Shown here: positions 52,054 to 64,000 of the stretch, in pieces
Layout: each line of letters starts with the position of its first letter
Numbering within the stretch: position 1 is the stretch's first letter
From: Melampsora larici-populina 98AG31
Taxonomy: Eukaryota; Basidiomycota; Pucciniomycetes; Pucciniales; Melampsoraceae
Assembly: GCF_000204055.1 (NCBI RefSeq)
Contig: NW_006768769.1
Location: forward strand, 1,524,855-1,588,854
Direction: 5' to 3'
Length of the DNA: 64,000 nt
Program-made: the position numbers and the translations under genes
Notes under the pieces: generated by a model
What the model was told of the DNA's origin: nothing
Database searches by the model: none
What the model saw: only the letters and a program-made list of their open reading frames with translations

Positions 52054-54906
52054 TTAATCAATTGCACAATACTGATCAAAACAACTTTGACATTGGCTTG
52101 TACGATCCATACCATTCCGTTTGTGCTGTCTATCTATAAGAGCACAAGCTAAACAAGCTGACCATTCTATTGGGTTTGAAGCTCCTATTCGATTGAGATT
52201 ATCTTCTAATGTATCACTTAATTCATCTGTCGAGTCTTTTGATTGAGTGGCAATTGCGAATCCATTTGAGAAGTATCCATCTAATTCAGTATGCTATTAA
52301 ATTGAGATAAAATCAGATTTGAGCATCATATATATGAGTAATTCGTGATCTTTGACAATTTACCCTAAATTGCATCTGCGCCGTGGGTGCATCAGTACTT
52401 GCTACGATATAATAATTGGGGAGGTAGATGATTAAAGCTCCTTTCTTGTCATTACACCCGAAAAACACTGGTCGTTTATTGTATCCCCGTCTCGAGAATT
52501 CTCCCTCGTATGGATCTGGTACCCTATCATCCACCCACATTTCAAGAAGTGGAGTGAGCCAGATTGAATACCAAAATTCATGTTGGAGGGACTTGCCGTG
52601 GAAAGCTATAAGCTTCATAGTCCGGTTGCAAGGTTTTCGCGTATGACGCATAAAGACTCGTACCATTAGGATCTGTGCGAATGAATTAGGTCTCACTATA
52701 TATTCAACCTTACATTTCCGTGGCGATACCTTGAAAAACCGTGGAGACTGACATGCATGTATATTTAGACTAGGCTTGGCTCGATTCTGCTTAATCGTCA
52801 AGAAACTGTCAGGGAATAAAACAAACACGGGAATGAAAGGAAAGACAGAGAAGAATTTACTGAAGAATCAACTGCGATGATCGCATCCAAATTTCGACTA
52901 GGCTGGATTAAGGGCCACAGAGGAAGTGTTTCTCCGGATAGACTAGAGTCAGCTAAATAAAGGTTATCATCATCTCTTGCTGGATAACCACTATTGAGAC
53001 CATAACCTAACCCGAGTCCACGAAATGGATTAGGAATGATTGATTCATCAAATACATTTTGAGCTAATGCGTTGAGAAATTTATGTGCCAATGCGATAAA
53101 AAATGGTTGTCCGTCTGTTTTGCTCGAGAGTGAGAACACATTACTGCTGGTTGCCTTTGTTTTGCAAATTCGTGTCAAAAGGATGTCACATTATTTAGTC
53201 TTTTGTTTGGTTTCGATTGGGAGGGATGCCTTTGACATGTATGGTCTGGGAAGGTTTGATGGAATGTATCAGATATTGGACTTCTTCTCACCATAATAAA
53301 CCTTTGAAGAAGATTATGTTAGTATAGAGGAACATCACTTGATTGTAAAGAGAGACGTGCTACACTAACCCCATAGAATCAAACCCTACTACACACTGAT
53401 CTCCACGATATGGCAGACCCTGGTTGATTTTAGTACCCAAGAGTTCGATAGGAATGAAAGCATTGAGAGAAGGATGCCAAGTTCCGAATTCCTCTGGTGT
53501 AAACTCATCTGAGATAATTGATGGCCCATTACTTTTCGTGATTCAAATTGCTTGAATATAGACAGATGATAACATACAAACTGGGTTTTCTAATGACATA
53601 TCTCCTTTTCCTTGTGCTCTCGAAGTTGCTGTGACAATAATCTGATTAGAGATATCACAATTAATCCAGGAAGTGCGACTTGCGTTTCAGACCTATCAAA
53701 GATAAAACTCACAAATGGAGCATAATGAGTAGAATATCCCGTCAAATTCCTCACAGAGGATAAAAGGACCGCGTTGGCATTTTGTGTCGTGTTTCTGGAA
53801 GAAGAAATTGGCATCAATGAACCATCAGATGGACTTCAACCATTAAAGAGTGCTTGGTGGGGATATCTTCTTACATTGTATGATCGACAATCAACTGAGC
53901 CCAAGCACTGAGCAGAAACAAATTGAAGAAGTATTTGTCAATCTCTCAACCACATGGAAATCGAATCATACACACTCCACTATACTCGTCTCAAAACCAG
54001 CTTTAGCTTTTTCTGTTGCTGTTTGCAAGTCTCGATCTATTTGCTTCAAGATATGAAGGTCATAAAGTGCGTCTGGTTCTGTTAATTTCCAAACCGTTTC
54101 ATTGAGAGATGTGAATCTCGGAAAATTTGAAGTGGCCCAGCTTCCAAGTAGCCATGAACCTCTGGAAAGGAAAAAACATTCATCCAAAGAAGCTTCAGCT
54201 CATTGATACATCAACATATATTGTCTACCGCCAATCGATCACGGCGATGAGAATGAGAGACGCAATCACCCACCCTGAGAGTCCAGCCGCATAATTAGCA
54301 AGTTGAAGTAATCCACCAGTTCTCATTTTATGAGCTTCCGGGTTCCTCCCGTCAAATCCATTTAGTACACCTGCTCCTACTAGTCCAGCTCGAGCTCCAC
54401 CACCTGATATAGCAAATCCAAAGTTCGGTAAACTTTTTGATGCTTGATTTGAATCTTTCGTAGCATTTGAAAGGAATAAATCCACATCGAAATCGATTAA
54501 ACCGACGTTTGATAAATAATCCCTCCAAAGTGGTATTGATTTAGATGATTTTTGATTCACGTATTCAAGCTCTTTGGAATTTAAGGGTCCCTGATTGGAT
54601 AGTGTGAATTCAACATCAGGGAAACTTTATCTACACAGTTTTGATTATTCTTGCTTGTGAGAGAATTTGATAACTTACATCCACGGATGGCTGTCGGACT
54701 TGTAAACCTTCAGGACAGGGTTGCCATGAAGGAGCATAACCTCCACTAGGCGAAGTAGGGATCGCTTCGTCTCTCTTCGAAAGCCATCGACGATTGAGAA
54801 TGTTTGAGGTACTTGGAATCGGAATCTTCAAAGATAGGATGAATGAATGGTAGACGAATATGTTTCCGAATGTGACCACCGAGAAAACAAAGATCGAGGT
54901 TCTCAT
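52054..54906 (-). CDS. Phospholipase B / lysophospholipase, secreted
   Basis: Hydrolyses acyl ester bonds of phospholipids and lysophospholipids outside the cell. ATG at 54906 opens a signal/anchor (RTSIFVFSVVTFGNIFVYHS), then GGYAPSWQPCPEGLQVRQPS, typical of fungal PLBs. Exon 2: FGFAISGGGARAGLVGAGVL (oxyanion region), NGFDGR, GGLLQLANYAAGLSG with the catalytic-Ser GLSGGSW completed across an intron (GSWLLGSWATSNFP). Further exons: RNLTGYSTHYAPF, FTPEEFGTWHPSLNAFIPIE, QCVVGFDSMG, then LADSSLSGETLPLWPLIQPS with the catalytic Asp (usual LVDGGEDGQNIPL), and a Cys-rich end (ACALIDRQHKRNG, CQSCFDQYC). Stop at 52054; about 600-650 residues, no obvious GPI signal. A 102-codon ORF from ATG 55054 overlaps the start in another frame and could act as a uORF. 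Confidence 0.9.
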
Positions 54907-56627
54907 CCTGGTTGTCTCTATCGAAACTTTTCGCGGTTTCTTGTCGGGCGCTCTTTGAAAAACTCGTGATCGTATGGATTTTTTTTGGCAGAAAGACGAC
55001 CTTTCCAAACTCAGTGCGATGGTTCAAACGACTCCCAAATCTACTCCGATTCATCTTCGTATATAGTCTGAGTGAATAATTGTAGTCTGAAAAATCTAGT
55101 TAGACTGAAACGATGGCCGATCTCAATCCGATTTTCTGTTTTCATGACCATTTCAATTTACCCTACATCGTCCTTGATTCGTTTGGCATACACCCTTTTC
55201 AGAATTCATAGCACTCGAGAAATGTATCAAACTAGCTTACTGAGGGTGAGCCCCAAGTAAAGGCATATGTATTCTTCTTTCTGGTTTCAAAATATCGGAT
55301 CACGTATATCACAGGCCGGCGAAGATGTTTCATCTTCGAACGCGTCTCGTGCTGTTTTCCCCGAAGCAGGCAAACAAGTTGTACAGTCTGCGGTTGATGG
55401 GGATTGGGTTAAGCTAGGTGTCCGCAAACTTAACAAGGTCCTCGCTCCTCGGGAGGCCTGTGTTCGTGAACATAGTCATCGCTCGACACCTTTGAGGAAT
55501 CAGACGAGAATCAAATTTTACGGAGAAGATGAAGCCCAAGGCCGCAACGGCTCTTGGGTGTTCCACCGAACTTGAGATTTTCATTGCTTTGAAAAACCCC
55601 AATTCGTAACAACGTATAAACCCTCCGCAAAATAATTTGAATCCCTCGTGCCTCCCACCCACCCTGGCCTTGAACAGAACTCGCCGAGTCAGCAGATCTA
55701 TAGCCGAAAGAGTACCAACACGTAATGCTTGATAGGAAGTATGAGAAAGATATAAGATGATATATCTAACAGTCATGAGCTGAAATAGAAGAAATTGTTG
55801 CGGACGCTGCCCGGGTTCCCCATAACATTCCTTGAGCTCAACAAACAGAGGGCTTGGTTAAGCTAAATGCCCTCCCGGACCCCAGTTTGTACCGGGTACA
55901 ATCCGTTTTGCAATACGTTTGCTCACAATCAAATGCTACGATCCAATCTTTGGTATGACTCGAAATGATCGCCAAGTGAGTTCCAGCCTGTGTTGCTTTC
56001 TTGTAATTTTTGTGATTGTGTGCACTATATGGTAAGGGAAAACAGAAAAAAATCACGCCAAAAGGTTCATTCGTTGAATTTTGCGTTGTTTGATGGAGAA
56101 ATTTCACACATCAAGTTTGCAGTTTATACCACCACTGACACTAGAGCATGGCAGCTGAAAGCTGGCTTTGAAGATTCAGAAGCCTTTATGGTATGTGAAC
56201 AGAAGTCAATGCCTTAGGCAATGCAGGCTGCTCGAATTGGAACCCTCTTTGCGATTGACTAATGAAGAAATCGCAGTCAACCTGGTTGATGCGCATGTAT
56301 GATCAATGAGGTTTTGAGCCATCCCACATTTACTGATGATCTAGAGAGGTTGTGTGTTGTTCATTGGGCCGAACATTGGATACATCGAGTAAAAGAAACA
56401 AAAATCCAGATGGCTCTAAAAATCGAAAAAACCAAGAGAAACTACTAGACTGGAAGGCTTTTCAATGAAATCTAGAAGATGTCTGTAGTTTGAAAAAGTT
56501 TCAAAGCAGAGATATCGGAACCAGTCGATCACTATGGGTATCTCCCTGATATCTAACTGCTTGTTGTTCCATAAGGCCCATCATCAATGCCTCGTGCTCT
56601 GGGGAAAGACGCGGTAGGCTTTTCTTT
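54907..56627. other. Intergenic, no supported gene
   Basis: Upstream DNA of the phospholipase gene and 3' side of the helicase gene. ORFs of 100-120 codons at 55267-55575 (plus) and 55414-55776 (minus) overlap each other and show no domain, signal or splice context, so neither is called. Confidence 0.5.
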
Positions 56628-59600
56628 CTACTGAGCAGGTTTAATATCTCTACCTGGACGAGCAATGACCACCGTCATAGTTTTTTTCTTTGAAGCTTCA
56701 CCTTTCAAAGATCTTCCCATATCATTGTTCGTATCAGAAAACATACCAGGAATGTTGTCTTTTTCATCCTTTAATGCTGCAACAATCAAATTGAACCACC
56801 TTTGTTGCTTCTCGCTAAAAGGCTTTGATGGATTCTTCATTTTCTGATTGAAAAGCTAGAGAAGTTTCAAAAAAGATCAACATCATGTTCAGTAAAAAAG
56901 TCGACCTCAAGTATAGTTACGATTGCCATTGATGAAACAACTTACCGTTTGGAACCTTTGTCTCAAGATCTTTAGCGAAAGAAGCGTCTTGGGATTCATT
57001 GATACTTTGATCTTAGAATCAAGGATCACAGATTGAGCGCATAATTTGAAGTCCGCTTCTCCACAGAGTAAGAAAATCGCCTTTTCATCTACCACCCCAG
57101 ATTCCCATACATCTGGCGCACAATTTATAATCAATATATGTGTGGTGACGGAACAGAAAATGACGATGAAATACTTACAGAGCTTCTTAGATTGCATAAT
57201 GTTGAAATACGTCACAAATTTTGCATCTCCGAAATCAGGTCTACGTCCAGTAGTGAAGTTCACACTCGAAGGGTGAATCGATGCGGGCGCAGAATTCGTC
57301 AAGGTCCTCCAAGCCCCATGAGTTTGAGTGAGCTGGCTGCTGTTATCACGTATGAGCAACTTAGGGAACATCGCCGCTGCGACACAGCCCATCACAACCT
57401 TTGTATCCTGAGAATTGGTATCAAAATCGCGTGGAACAGTACAAAATTTACCACGACCATGGTAATTACGTGAATCGTTCTGAACGCCGATAAATCCGGC
57501 ATCGAGTAGAAAGCCAAAGAATTGAATCCGAAGTTCCTCGATCTGCATCAGGTTCTGAAGAGCAAAACGGATGGCTTAACCTCTTTCTTGAAGGAATATC
57601 GGTGACACGTAAGTTGATGATCTCAAAAAAATCTTACTTGGTGTGATAGCATGTTTTTGCGACAAAACTGATGTACGTTGTCATTATGAAATGCGTTGCG
57701 CCACGTATTGTATACATTACAGATGGTAAGAAAATCGGAATTCTCGACTTTGAATGATCTTTTGATGGTATCGGCTTCCTGCTCCCTCCCGAAAGGTGTG
57801 AGAAACGGACTTTTCGAATTGAGAGCTGCCTGTTTACAAAATGTCAGTAAATCTGTATGCAATATATTGTGATACTCCTCTTGACTCAACAGCAACAGTA
57901 AGAGCAGGGCTCAGACATCGAAAAAGACAACCGAGAATTAAGAGTTTTCCCATGTGGACGTCCATAGGAAGCTTTACAAGATGACGACCAAGTGGAGTTA
58001 TATCCTCATTGAGCGTCAGAGCTTTAACCTGGAGACAGGAAGATGGACCGTCAGTAATTGGTATCTATATCTACAACTGATCGAAAAATTAACAACACAC
58101 CTCCACCAGAGAAGCAATCGCACGCTGGACATTGACGGTGGATGGTGGATCTAACGCTTTTCGAAGGACATCTTTGATAGAAGTACCTATCTTCATAATC
58201 TTGATTCGAAGAGCTAAATCTTGTAATGACAAACGCAGCATTTCGGGTAGAGGATTTTCTGCGAACTAAATAGATTGGACGTTCAGAAATAGATTAGCAA
58301 GCAGCACAACCTTGCCATAGATCAACGTGTAAAGTCGAGGGGAGCTGCGACCTGCGTACTTGAGTTTCCATACGATGCTTAGTAAACAAGTGGAAGCATA
58401 TTCCCTCTTGAACACGCCCAGCCCTTCCTTTCCGCTGAGTTGCATTGCTTTTGGCAATGAATGTCTCGACAAGCCGGCTGATTTGACGTTTCTCGTCGTA
58501 TCTGGTCGATGTATGAGAGGCGATGTCAGCATGTGGTACATACAAGGCCGAAAGAATCTACATACCTCATTTCCCGGTGTTTCCCACTATCGATAACACA
58601 AGTGACATCAGGAATAGTGATTCCAGTCTCAGCTATGTTAGTCGATATGACTATCTTTCGGACTCCTGGTGGTGGAGTTTGGAACACCAAGCCTTGATTT
58701 TCATTGGATATAGTGGAGTGCCTTAATGAGAAAATGAGAAATGTCAGAGAAATCGAGAATGAGATTAATTTAGAAACCTATACAAGGCTTACAATGGAAA
58801 TATCTGGAAAGCAGCTGTACCAAAGACGGCATGACTTTCAAGAATCTCCGTCAGCTTGCGTATGGTGTCTAATGACTGGAAAAGTGACACAACCGTTCAA
58901 CAGCGTGGTCAGTTTGGATACACATCGCCCGTTTCGACAACAGTACTTACTGGTAGGAAAACTAATGTTGCGTTCGAGAATGATTGAACTAGACTCGGAT
59001 TGTGCAGGCAGATTTGCTCAAGGAGCAACAAGATCAAGTCCATATTGATCTGGTGCTCATCCAAGACTTCTAGGGTGTCCCTTGTACTCTTTGCATAGGT
59101 ATGAGCCAATTGACTGGGATCCTGATTTCCCAGTGCGTCTTCATCGTCATCAAGTGTCGGAGTGTCGTCATCAATTCCAGAGGTCTTGAGTGTAATCACT
59201 TTTTGCTTAAGTTGACGGGAGAGATAGCGACCATCAGAATTTTTGTCGAGTTCGTAGCCCGTTAACTCGATTACATCCTCCAGGAAGAAACTCGTGACAG
59301 GAAATGTACGCCCCGGAACCTTCAAGATTGGACATCCGTTCATATAATTACTTATCTTTTCGGCATCCACTGTTGCCGACATCAGAATCAGACTGGGAAG
59401 GAACAATATGCATCAGTCCAGCATGAACTACCAACTCATGTCTGAATGACCATAAAGTAAAACTCGAGACATACCGAAGGGTGGGTCGCCTTTCCAGTAC
59501 GGTAAGGAGGGCCAATAGTAGACAATCCCCGTCGATACTCCTCTCGTGAACCTTTGCGAATATTTTACATGGATAGTGAGCCATGTGATTGTTTCAGAAC

Positions 59601-62600
59601 GACACACAAGTATAGCAACACACCTCATCCACAATCAGATGCGTGATGTCATGGAGATCAGTTCCATTTTCGAGCATCCTCAGTACAATTCCCTGTTAGG
59701 AGATAAGTACGCAGATGGAAACCATGAATATGTGAATTCTCGATGGAGTCAGCATTGAAATACTGACAGTGGTGGCATAAACAAGACGCGTGGTAGGTGA
59801 TGTTTTGCTCTCTAAACGGATATTGTAACCGACCAAGGAGCCGAGCTGGCCAACAGCCCCTGTCGGCTCGCCCAACTCTTGAGAAACACGCTGCGCGAGA
59901 GAAATAGCTGAAATCCGACGAGGCTCAGTGCAAAATATTTTGACTGGTCGACCTCTTGACAGTTCATGCTCCAAAATGAACGCAGGCAATTGAGTAGATT
60001 TCCCACTGTAACAGATAGCCAGTGAAAGTTGTAAAAGTAAAATATCATCATCTCAATTCGGTGGCTCATGACTTCATCAGGTCTCCTTTCAATTTGAGTT
60101 GATAAGCATGCGTACCATCCAGTCTCTCCGCAAAGTACCACGACCTGGTTTTGTTCAATCGTTTGGATAATCGACGATCGATACACTGCTATCGGTAAAC
60201 TAGCTCTATACCTCTGTTGTACAAGGAAAGGTCTCAGAGCTGATACTCAAAGACATTGTGAAGCTGTTGCAAAACTGACAAGCATGTACTGATACGAAGG
60301 CCATTGCTGACGCATGGCAAATTCTTCCATCAGAGTCATATCGGTGGGATTCAAAAATGGCACGTCGCCGGCAGTGTTGGAGTCAGTTGGTTCATTAACC
60401 AAAGCCACAACATCGTCATCCGATTTCGTAACCTTCGTCAGCTGTTTACGCATGGAATGGGTCACAGACACACAATCAGATATCGTTGCTCTAGGCTACC
60501 TTTGAAAGAAGACATCATACCGGTCTATTCTCAGCTTTAGGTGATCCAAAGGAGTTTATCCGAGTCTTCACAAGAGTCGTCAGGGTTTTGAGGTGCTCGA
60601 TATATTCCTTATCGTCATCTCTTTTCCGTTTGTCTTTGAATTCATTCCACAAATCTCGAAACAGAGTCGGTAGACTTCGTTGCACTGATAATGGATTGTG
60701 AGCATTAAGATGAAATAATGCGATTGTTGCAACATAATTATATGCCTGTTTTTCATCAGCGCAGGCCTCATCTTCCATGATAAACGTTTGGACTGGTTTC
60801 TCAAAAACCGGAGAGCTTCCATTGACCGATCCGCCGTATTCTGCTATCATCTTGCTGCTTTGCCACTTAATTTCGACCGAAGCTTTGACCGCCCTGCTAC
60901 CTCCTGAGACGACGAAGTACCTAGGCTGTACATACTTATCGAGTCGCCTGATGCACTCTTCTAACAAGGTCCGTGGTGACTTGCCTACAAAATGTTTTGG
61001 GAGTGACATATCTCGAACTACGACCGTTTGTTGGCTAGCGCTGGGATCTGACATGTTGGTCTGCGCATTTGATGTCGACATCGTTCCGTCGGGTTTGAGA
61101 TCTGCTGATTGATCATTGAACATCGATCCAAACAGGCTCGTGCCTTCTTCATCCAATGTTTTAGAACTAGAGAGTTGATCTTCATCCGATAATGTTAAGA
61201 CAGGAGGCAGGACTATGGAGCCGTCAGGCGTGGATATGAGAACTTGACTAGTATGTACGCTCTGGGATACAGCATCTGGGGACTCTGCATTTTCGTTAGG
61301 CACGTTTCTCTGGAACGAATCTGTTTCTATGGAGTCTGAGTCGCTGTCGTATGAAGTTTGGAAAGCAGTGACAGGAAACGAGGACCCAATCGTCTGCTTC
61401 GCTTTGGGTGCCGAATCAAGTTGATGATTATCAGTGCCGTTGCTGTGATTCGTGAGCGGGTTGGATTCGTCTGTTTCAGACAGCTTTGTTTCTTGCAGTT
61501 TCAGTTTCAAGGCTTGGTCTATAGTGAACCAAACGTCAATTTCACTTTAGCATGGAGTACCCGTGACTTGAAAACAGACAATCAAAGAGACTGACCAGCC
61601 TCGCGTTGATCAAATGTATACCTGCCTTGAATCAATCTAATTCTTTCTTCTAGTAACTTGACCTCTTGCGCATGTTTTACCGCTTCTTTCAAGTTCTTCT
61701 TGCGGTGATCTGCACCAATCTTAGGGGTCTTCTTACAGAGTTCGATGAGGGAAAGCCGGAGTGACACATAGTCTTCGATCACAGATAGATCATCTCCCGT
61801 GGACTCGGTGTGATAATTGCCATAGGCTAATGTCTTTTGCTTAACGTCGGCCGAAAGTTGCTCGGTAGAACAGGCTGGCGATACTGGCAATAGAGGTGTA
61901 GCAGGTGATAGAGGAGTGACAGGTAAGGAGCCGAGGAAAGGCTTTGTCAACAACGTTGATTCATCGTCCAATCGCAAACCACTTAACACATCGATGTCAA
62001 GACTGGTATCAGGAGTACATTCCGTGCTAAACTTCGCCAGATTGATAGAAGAGTTGGCGGACGAGCTATCTTTTTCTTGTGTTGCCGAGACACGATCTTT
62101 ACTATAAAGGCCATCGTGACCTAGACAAGAAAAGTATGACGCATCAGCGGACTTCCCCATTATGATTTCTATAGTGATATAAACGTACCAGCAATCATAA
62201 GTTCCTCGTCGGTGCAATGAAGGAGCAACTGATCGTATGGGGATATACATTTCACACCCGGCGCGTGTCAAAAACATTCAAATATTAATGGTCTGATGTA
62301 GCATTTTAGAGCGATTATCGGATCAACGTACGTAATCCATCGCTTCATCAAGCTCGATTTTTTGGATTTTGACTACACAATCTTCAATGCGACTTTTAGG
62401 ATACCCAAGTTTTTCTAGCACACCGTAAATCACAATGACCTTTTGTAAGAGCTTTTCTTCATCGTCAGCATCATTCGAGTTGATAGATTTGGCAGAAGGA
62501 TCTTCGTTGGCATTTCGAGTGAGATCTAAAACCTCCTCTTGCTGAAATCAAATCAAACGAAACAATAGGATTGTCTCAGATTGATTTTATCTACTATTGG

Positions 62601-63127
62601 TGGGCAAAATACGAAAGAAGAAAGAAGGGAGCTAACCAAACGTGCGTTAGACCAGCTGAATGGCAACAAGCCCTTCGCAGCTCGGCGATCGAATTCTAGG
62701 ACCTTGTAAGGAAGTTATATGCAAATGTTAGACACTTCATGGCCAAGGAGAGAATTCCGAGATCGACTCTCAAAGGGTGCCTAACCTTGACTTGCTTCGC
62801 GATTGCTTTCTCGCACGTAGGTCGCAGTTTTTCGGCCAAACTGTAGATCTCTCGATCTTCTGGTGACAAATCCCATTCATCCTGACCCAGGGTGTTCTCC
62901 TTGGACTTATCTCCGTTGTCTGAACTTGTTCCACTTTGATCGGGATTGGCTGTGAGAAGCGCAGAGGATCCATTGGGCGGTTGTGATCCGTCAGCTGTTA
63001 AGCCATCCGCTGTAGTCTCAACATCTACACTAGGTTCAGGTTCGACGACTTTCTTGGGAATTGAAGTCGTGGCAAATCCCCTGTTTGTAGACTTTTTCAA
63101 AGTTTTCTTTTTTTGTTTAGGTGGCAT
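56628..63127 (-). CDS. DEAH-box ATP-dependent RNA helicase, DHX29/DHX57/YLR419W type
   Basis: Large multi-exon gene. ATG at 63127 starts a Lys-rich N-terminus ([20 protein letters not shown]) typical of fungal YLR419W proteins; exon 1 ends at 62786. Next come a UBA-like segment ([20 protein letters not shown]), [17 protein letters not shown], and a dsRNA-binding-like block ([20 protein letters not shown]). Helicase motifs: I GETGCGKST (rebuilt across an intron at about 60120-60010), Ia TEPRR, II DEVH (about 59600), III SAT in [31 protein letters not shown], then an HA2/OB-type C-terminus ending PGRDIKPAQ at 56628. This subfamily unwinds structured RNA, and DHX29 assists 43S scanning on structured 5' leaders. 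Most junctions are in phase, and no frameshift was seen in the helicase core. Cytoplasmic location is inferred. Confidence 0.9.
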
Positions 63128-64000
63128 GCTTCAATTTGAAACTTGGATGTAGAGACTATGGTATACTTAGAAAAGGGCCTGCGCGAAAACACAATCAAAA
63201 GATCGATGTCTGAGTCAGCAAGATCGCCGTGTTGTTCGCGTTGAGCTTACAAGAGCCAAACGAGTGCATATAAAAGACAACTAAACAATTTCATTGCAAG
63301 AGTGTGAGCTTACACTATAAACACGGACTAAAATTTTGCTTTCCGAGAGAGACCGTCCTCCTTGATACTGTCTTCAGGACTCACAAACTGCAAACCAAGA
63401 GAAGAAAAAGAACAGCCAACGTTTGTTGTGGCCAGCCTAAGGATAATGGTTCCGCCAAAACAAGGGTATTACAACACGTAAAAAACAAAAAAGCGAGGTT
63501 TCCAAAGACCTATTGGTGAATGTCGAGTTTCGTTGAAGTTTGTGTCATCCAGAGGCTGAACCGCATGGGCGCGCGTACAATGTGATTTTCTGATAGGTTT
63601 CTTTCAAGCTGAGTAGAATGTAGATTTTCGCGAGGTTCCGAGTTGAATGAAGTTGACCTAGTTCCAACGACCAATCGCGAATGAAAGCGCTTATCAGGTT
63701 GATCACTGAAAATTGACTATTGCTTGGGTGTCGAACTGGTGAAGTTGAGAAAGTGGTGGATGAAGCAACTTTCAGCAGAAGGTTCATGAAGCCTGCTCCA
63801 CTCGGTTTTGGCCCCGGAGACTCCGGCCCGGCTTAACGCAATGACACGCGGGTGACACCGGACAAACTTTCTTGAGCTTATTCCAGAATGTTCAATGCAG
63901 GCAGCAGATGGCTCTGAGCTTCAAAAATCAATGGTGCAAACAGATCATCCGTAACACATATCTGGTTATATACATTAGACATGAAGGTAACCGATGATTT
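63128..64000. other. Intergenic, no supported gene
   Basis: Promoter side of the helicase gene. A GC-rich patch at 63790-63870 (ggccccggagactccggccc) stands out and may be the edge of a transposon continuing beyond the window. Confidence 0.45.

Noticed and set aside
55267..55776. Overlapping ORFs on both strands between the phospholipase and helicase genes
   Set aside because: They overlap each other and lack domain, signal or splice evidence.

Overview
The window looks like nuclear DNA of a basidiomycete fungus, most likely a rust (Pucciniales, Melampsora- or Puccinia-like). The genes are packed with short GT-AG introns, down to 11-nt and 17-nt microexons. There are several families of small secreted proteins of candidate-effector type, and TA-rich intergenic DNA is full of nested transposons. 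The genus is inferred from gene style, not from a marker gene. Splice junctions were read by eye from frame continuity, GT/AG sites and family conservation.

Layout. 0.3-4.0 kb: a tandem duplication with two copies of a four-exon secreted-protein gene. 4.9-7.5 kb: a divergent beta-tubulin (minus). 8.5-10.4 kb: a Glu-rich hypothetical protein (plus). 11.0-16.6 kb: two 2-oxoglutarate/Fe(II) dioxygenases, head to head with 107 bp between start codons; one carries a 2-kb TA-flanked transposon in an intron. 16.7-20.5 kb: a secreted RING-finger protein and a decayed duplicate of its RING end. 21.0-21.2 kb: a 203-bp MITE next to COQ10 (21.4-22.3 kb).

23-33 kb is a transposon graveyard: a Harbinger transposase relic split by a hAT element carrying two CGA-to-TGA type stops, a pogo/Fot1-like element reduced to its ends and transposase C-terminus, a 1.1-kb TA-flanked element sitting in a 23-bp tandem array, and a second hAT relic. 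33.8-35.0 kb: a secreted Met/Gln-repeat protein. 36.4-38.0 kb: a RING-TRAF-ZZ-ZZ protein.

38.7-49.0 kb: two paralogous Cys-rich secreted-protein genes. One is split by a 7.5-kb Ngaro-type tyrosine-recombinase retrotransposon in its first intron. The retrotransposon has intact gag, RT-RNase H and recombinase frames and split direct repeats, and itself contains a 1.1-kb foldback element. Its gag is overlapped for 1.69 kb by the upstream extension of the pol frame, and the two frames open from ATGs 7 nt apart. 52.0-54.9 kb: a secreted phospholipase B. 56.6-63.1 kb: a large DEAH-box RNA helicase of the DHX29/YLR419W type.

The housekeeping genes (tubulin, COQ10, helicase) are not functionally linked to one another. 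The secreted proteins (five gene copies of small proteins, plus the RING protein and phospholipase B) fit a host-associated lifestyle, and the transposon-rich context fits known rust effector neighbourhoods. No tRNA, rRNA or CRISPR was recognised.
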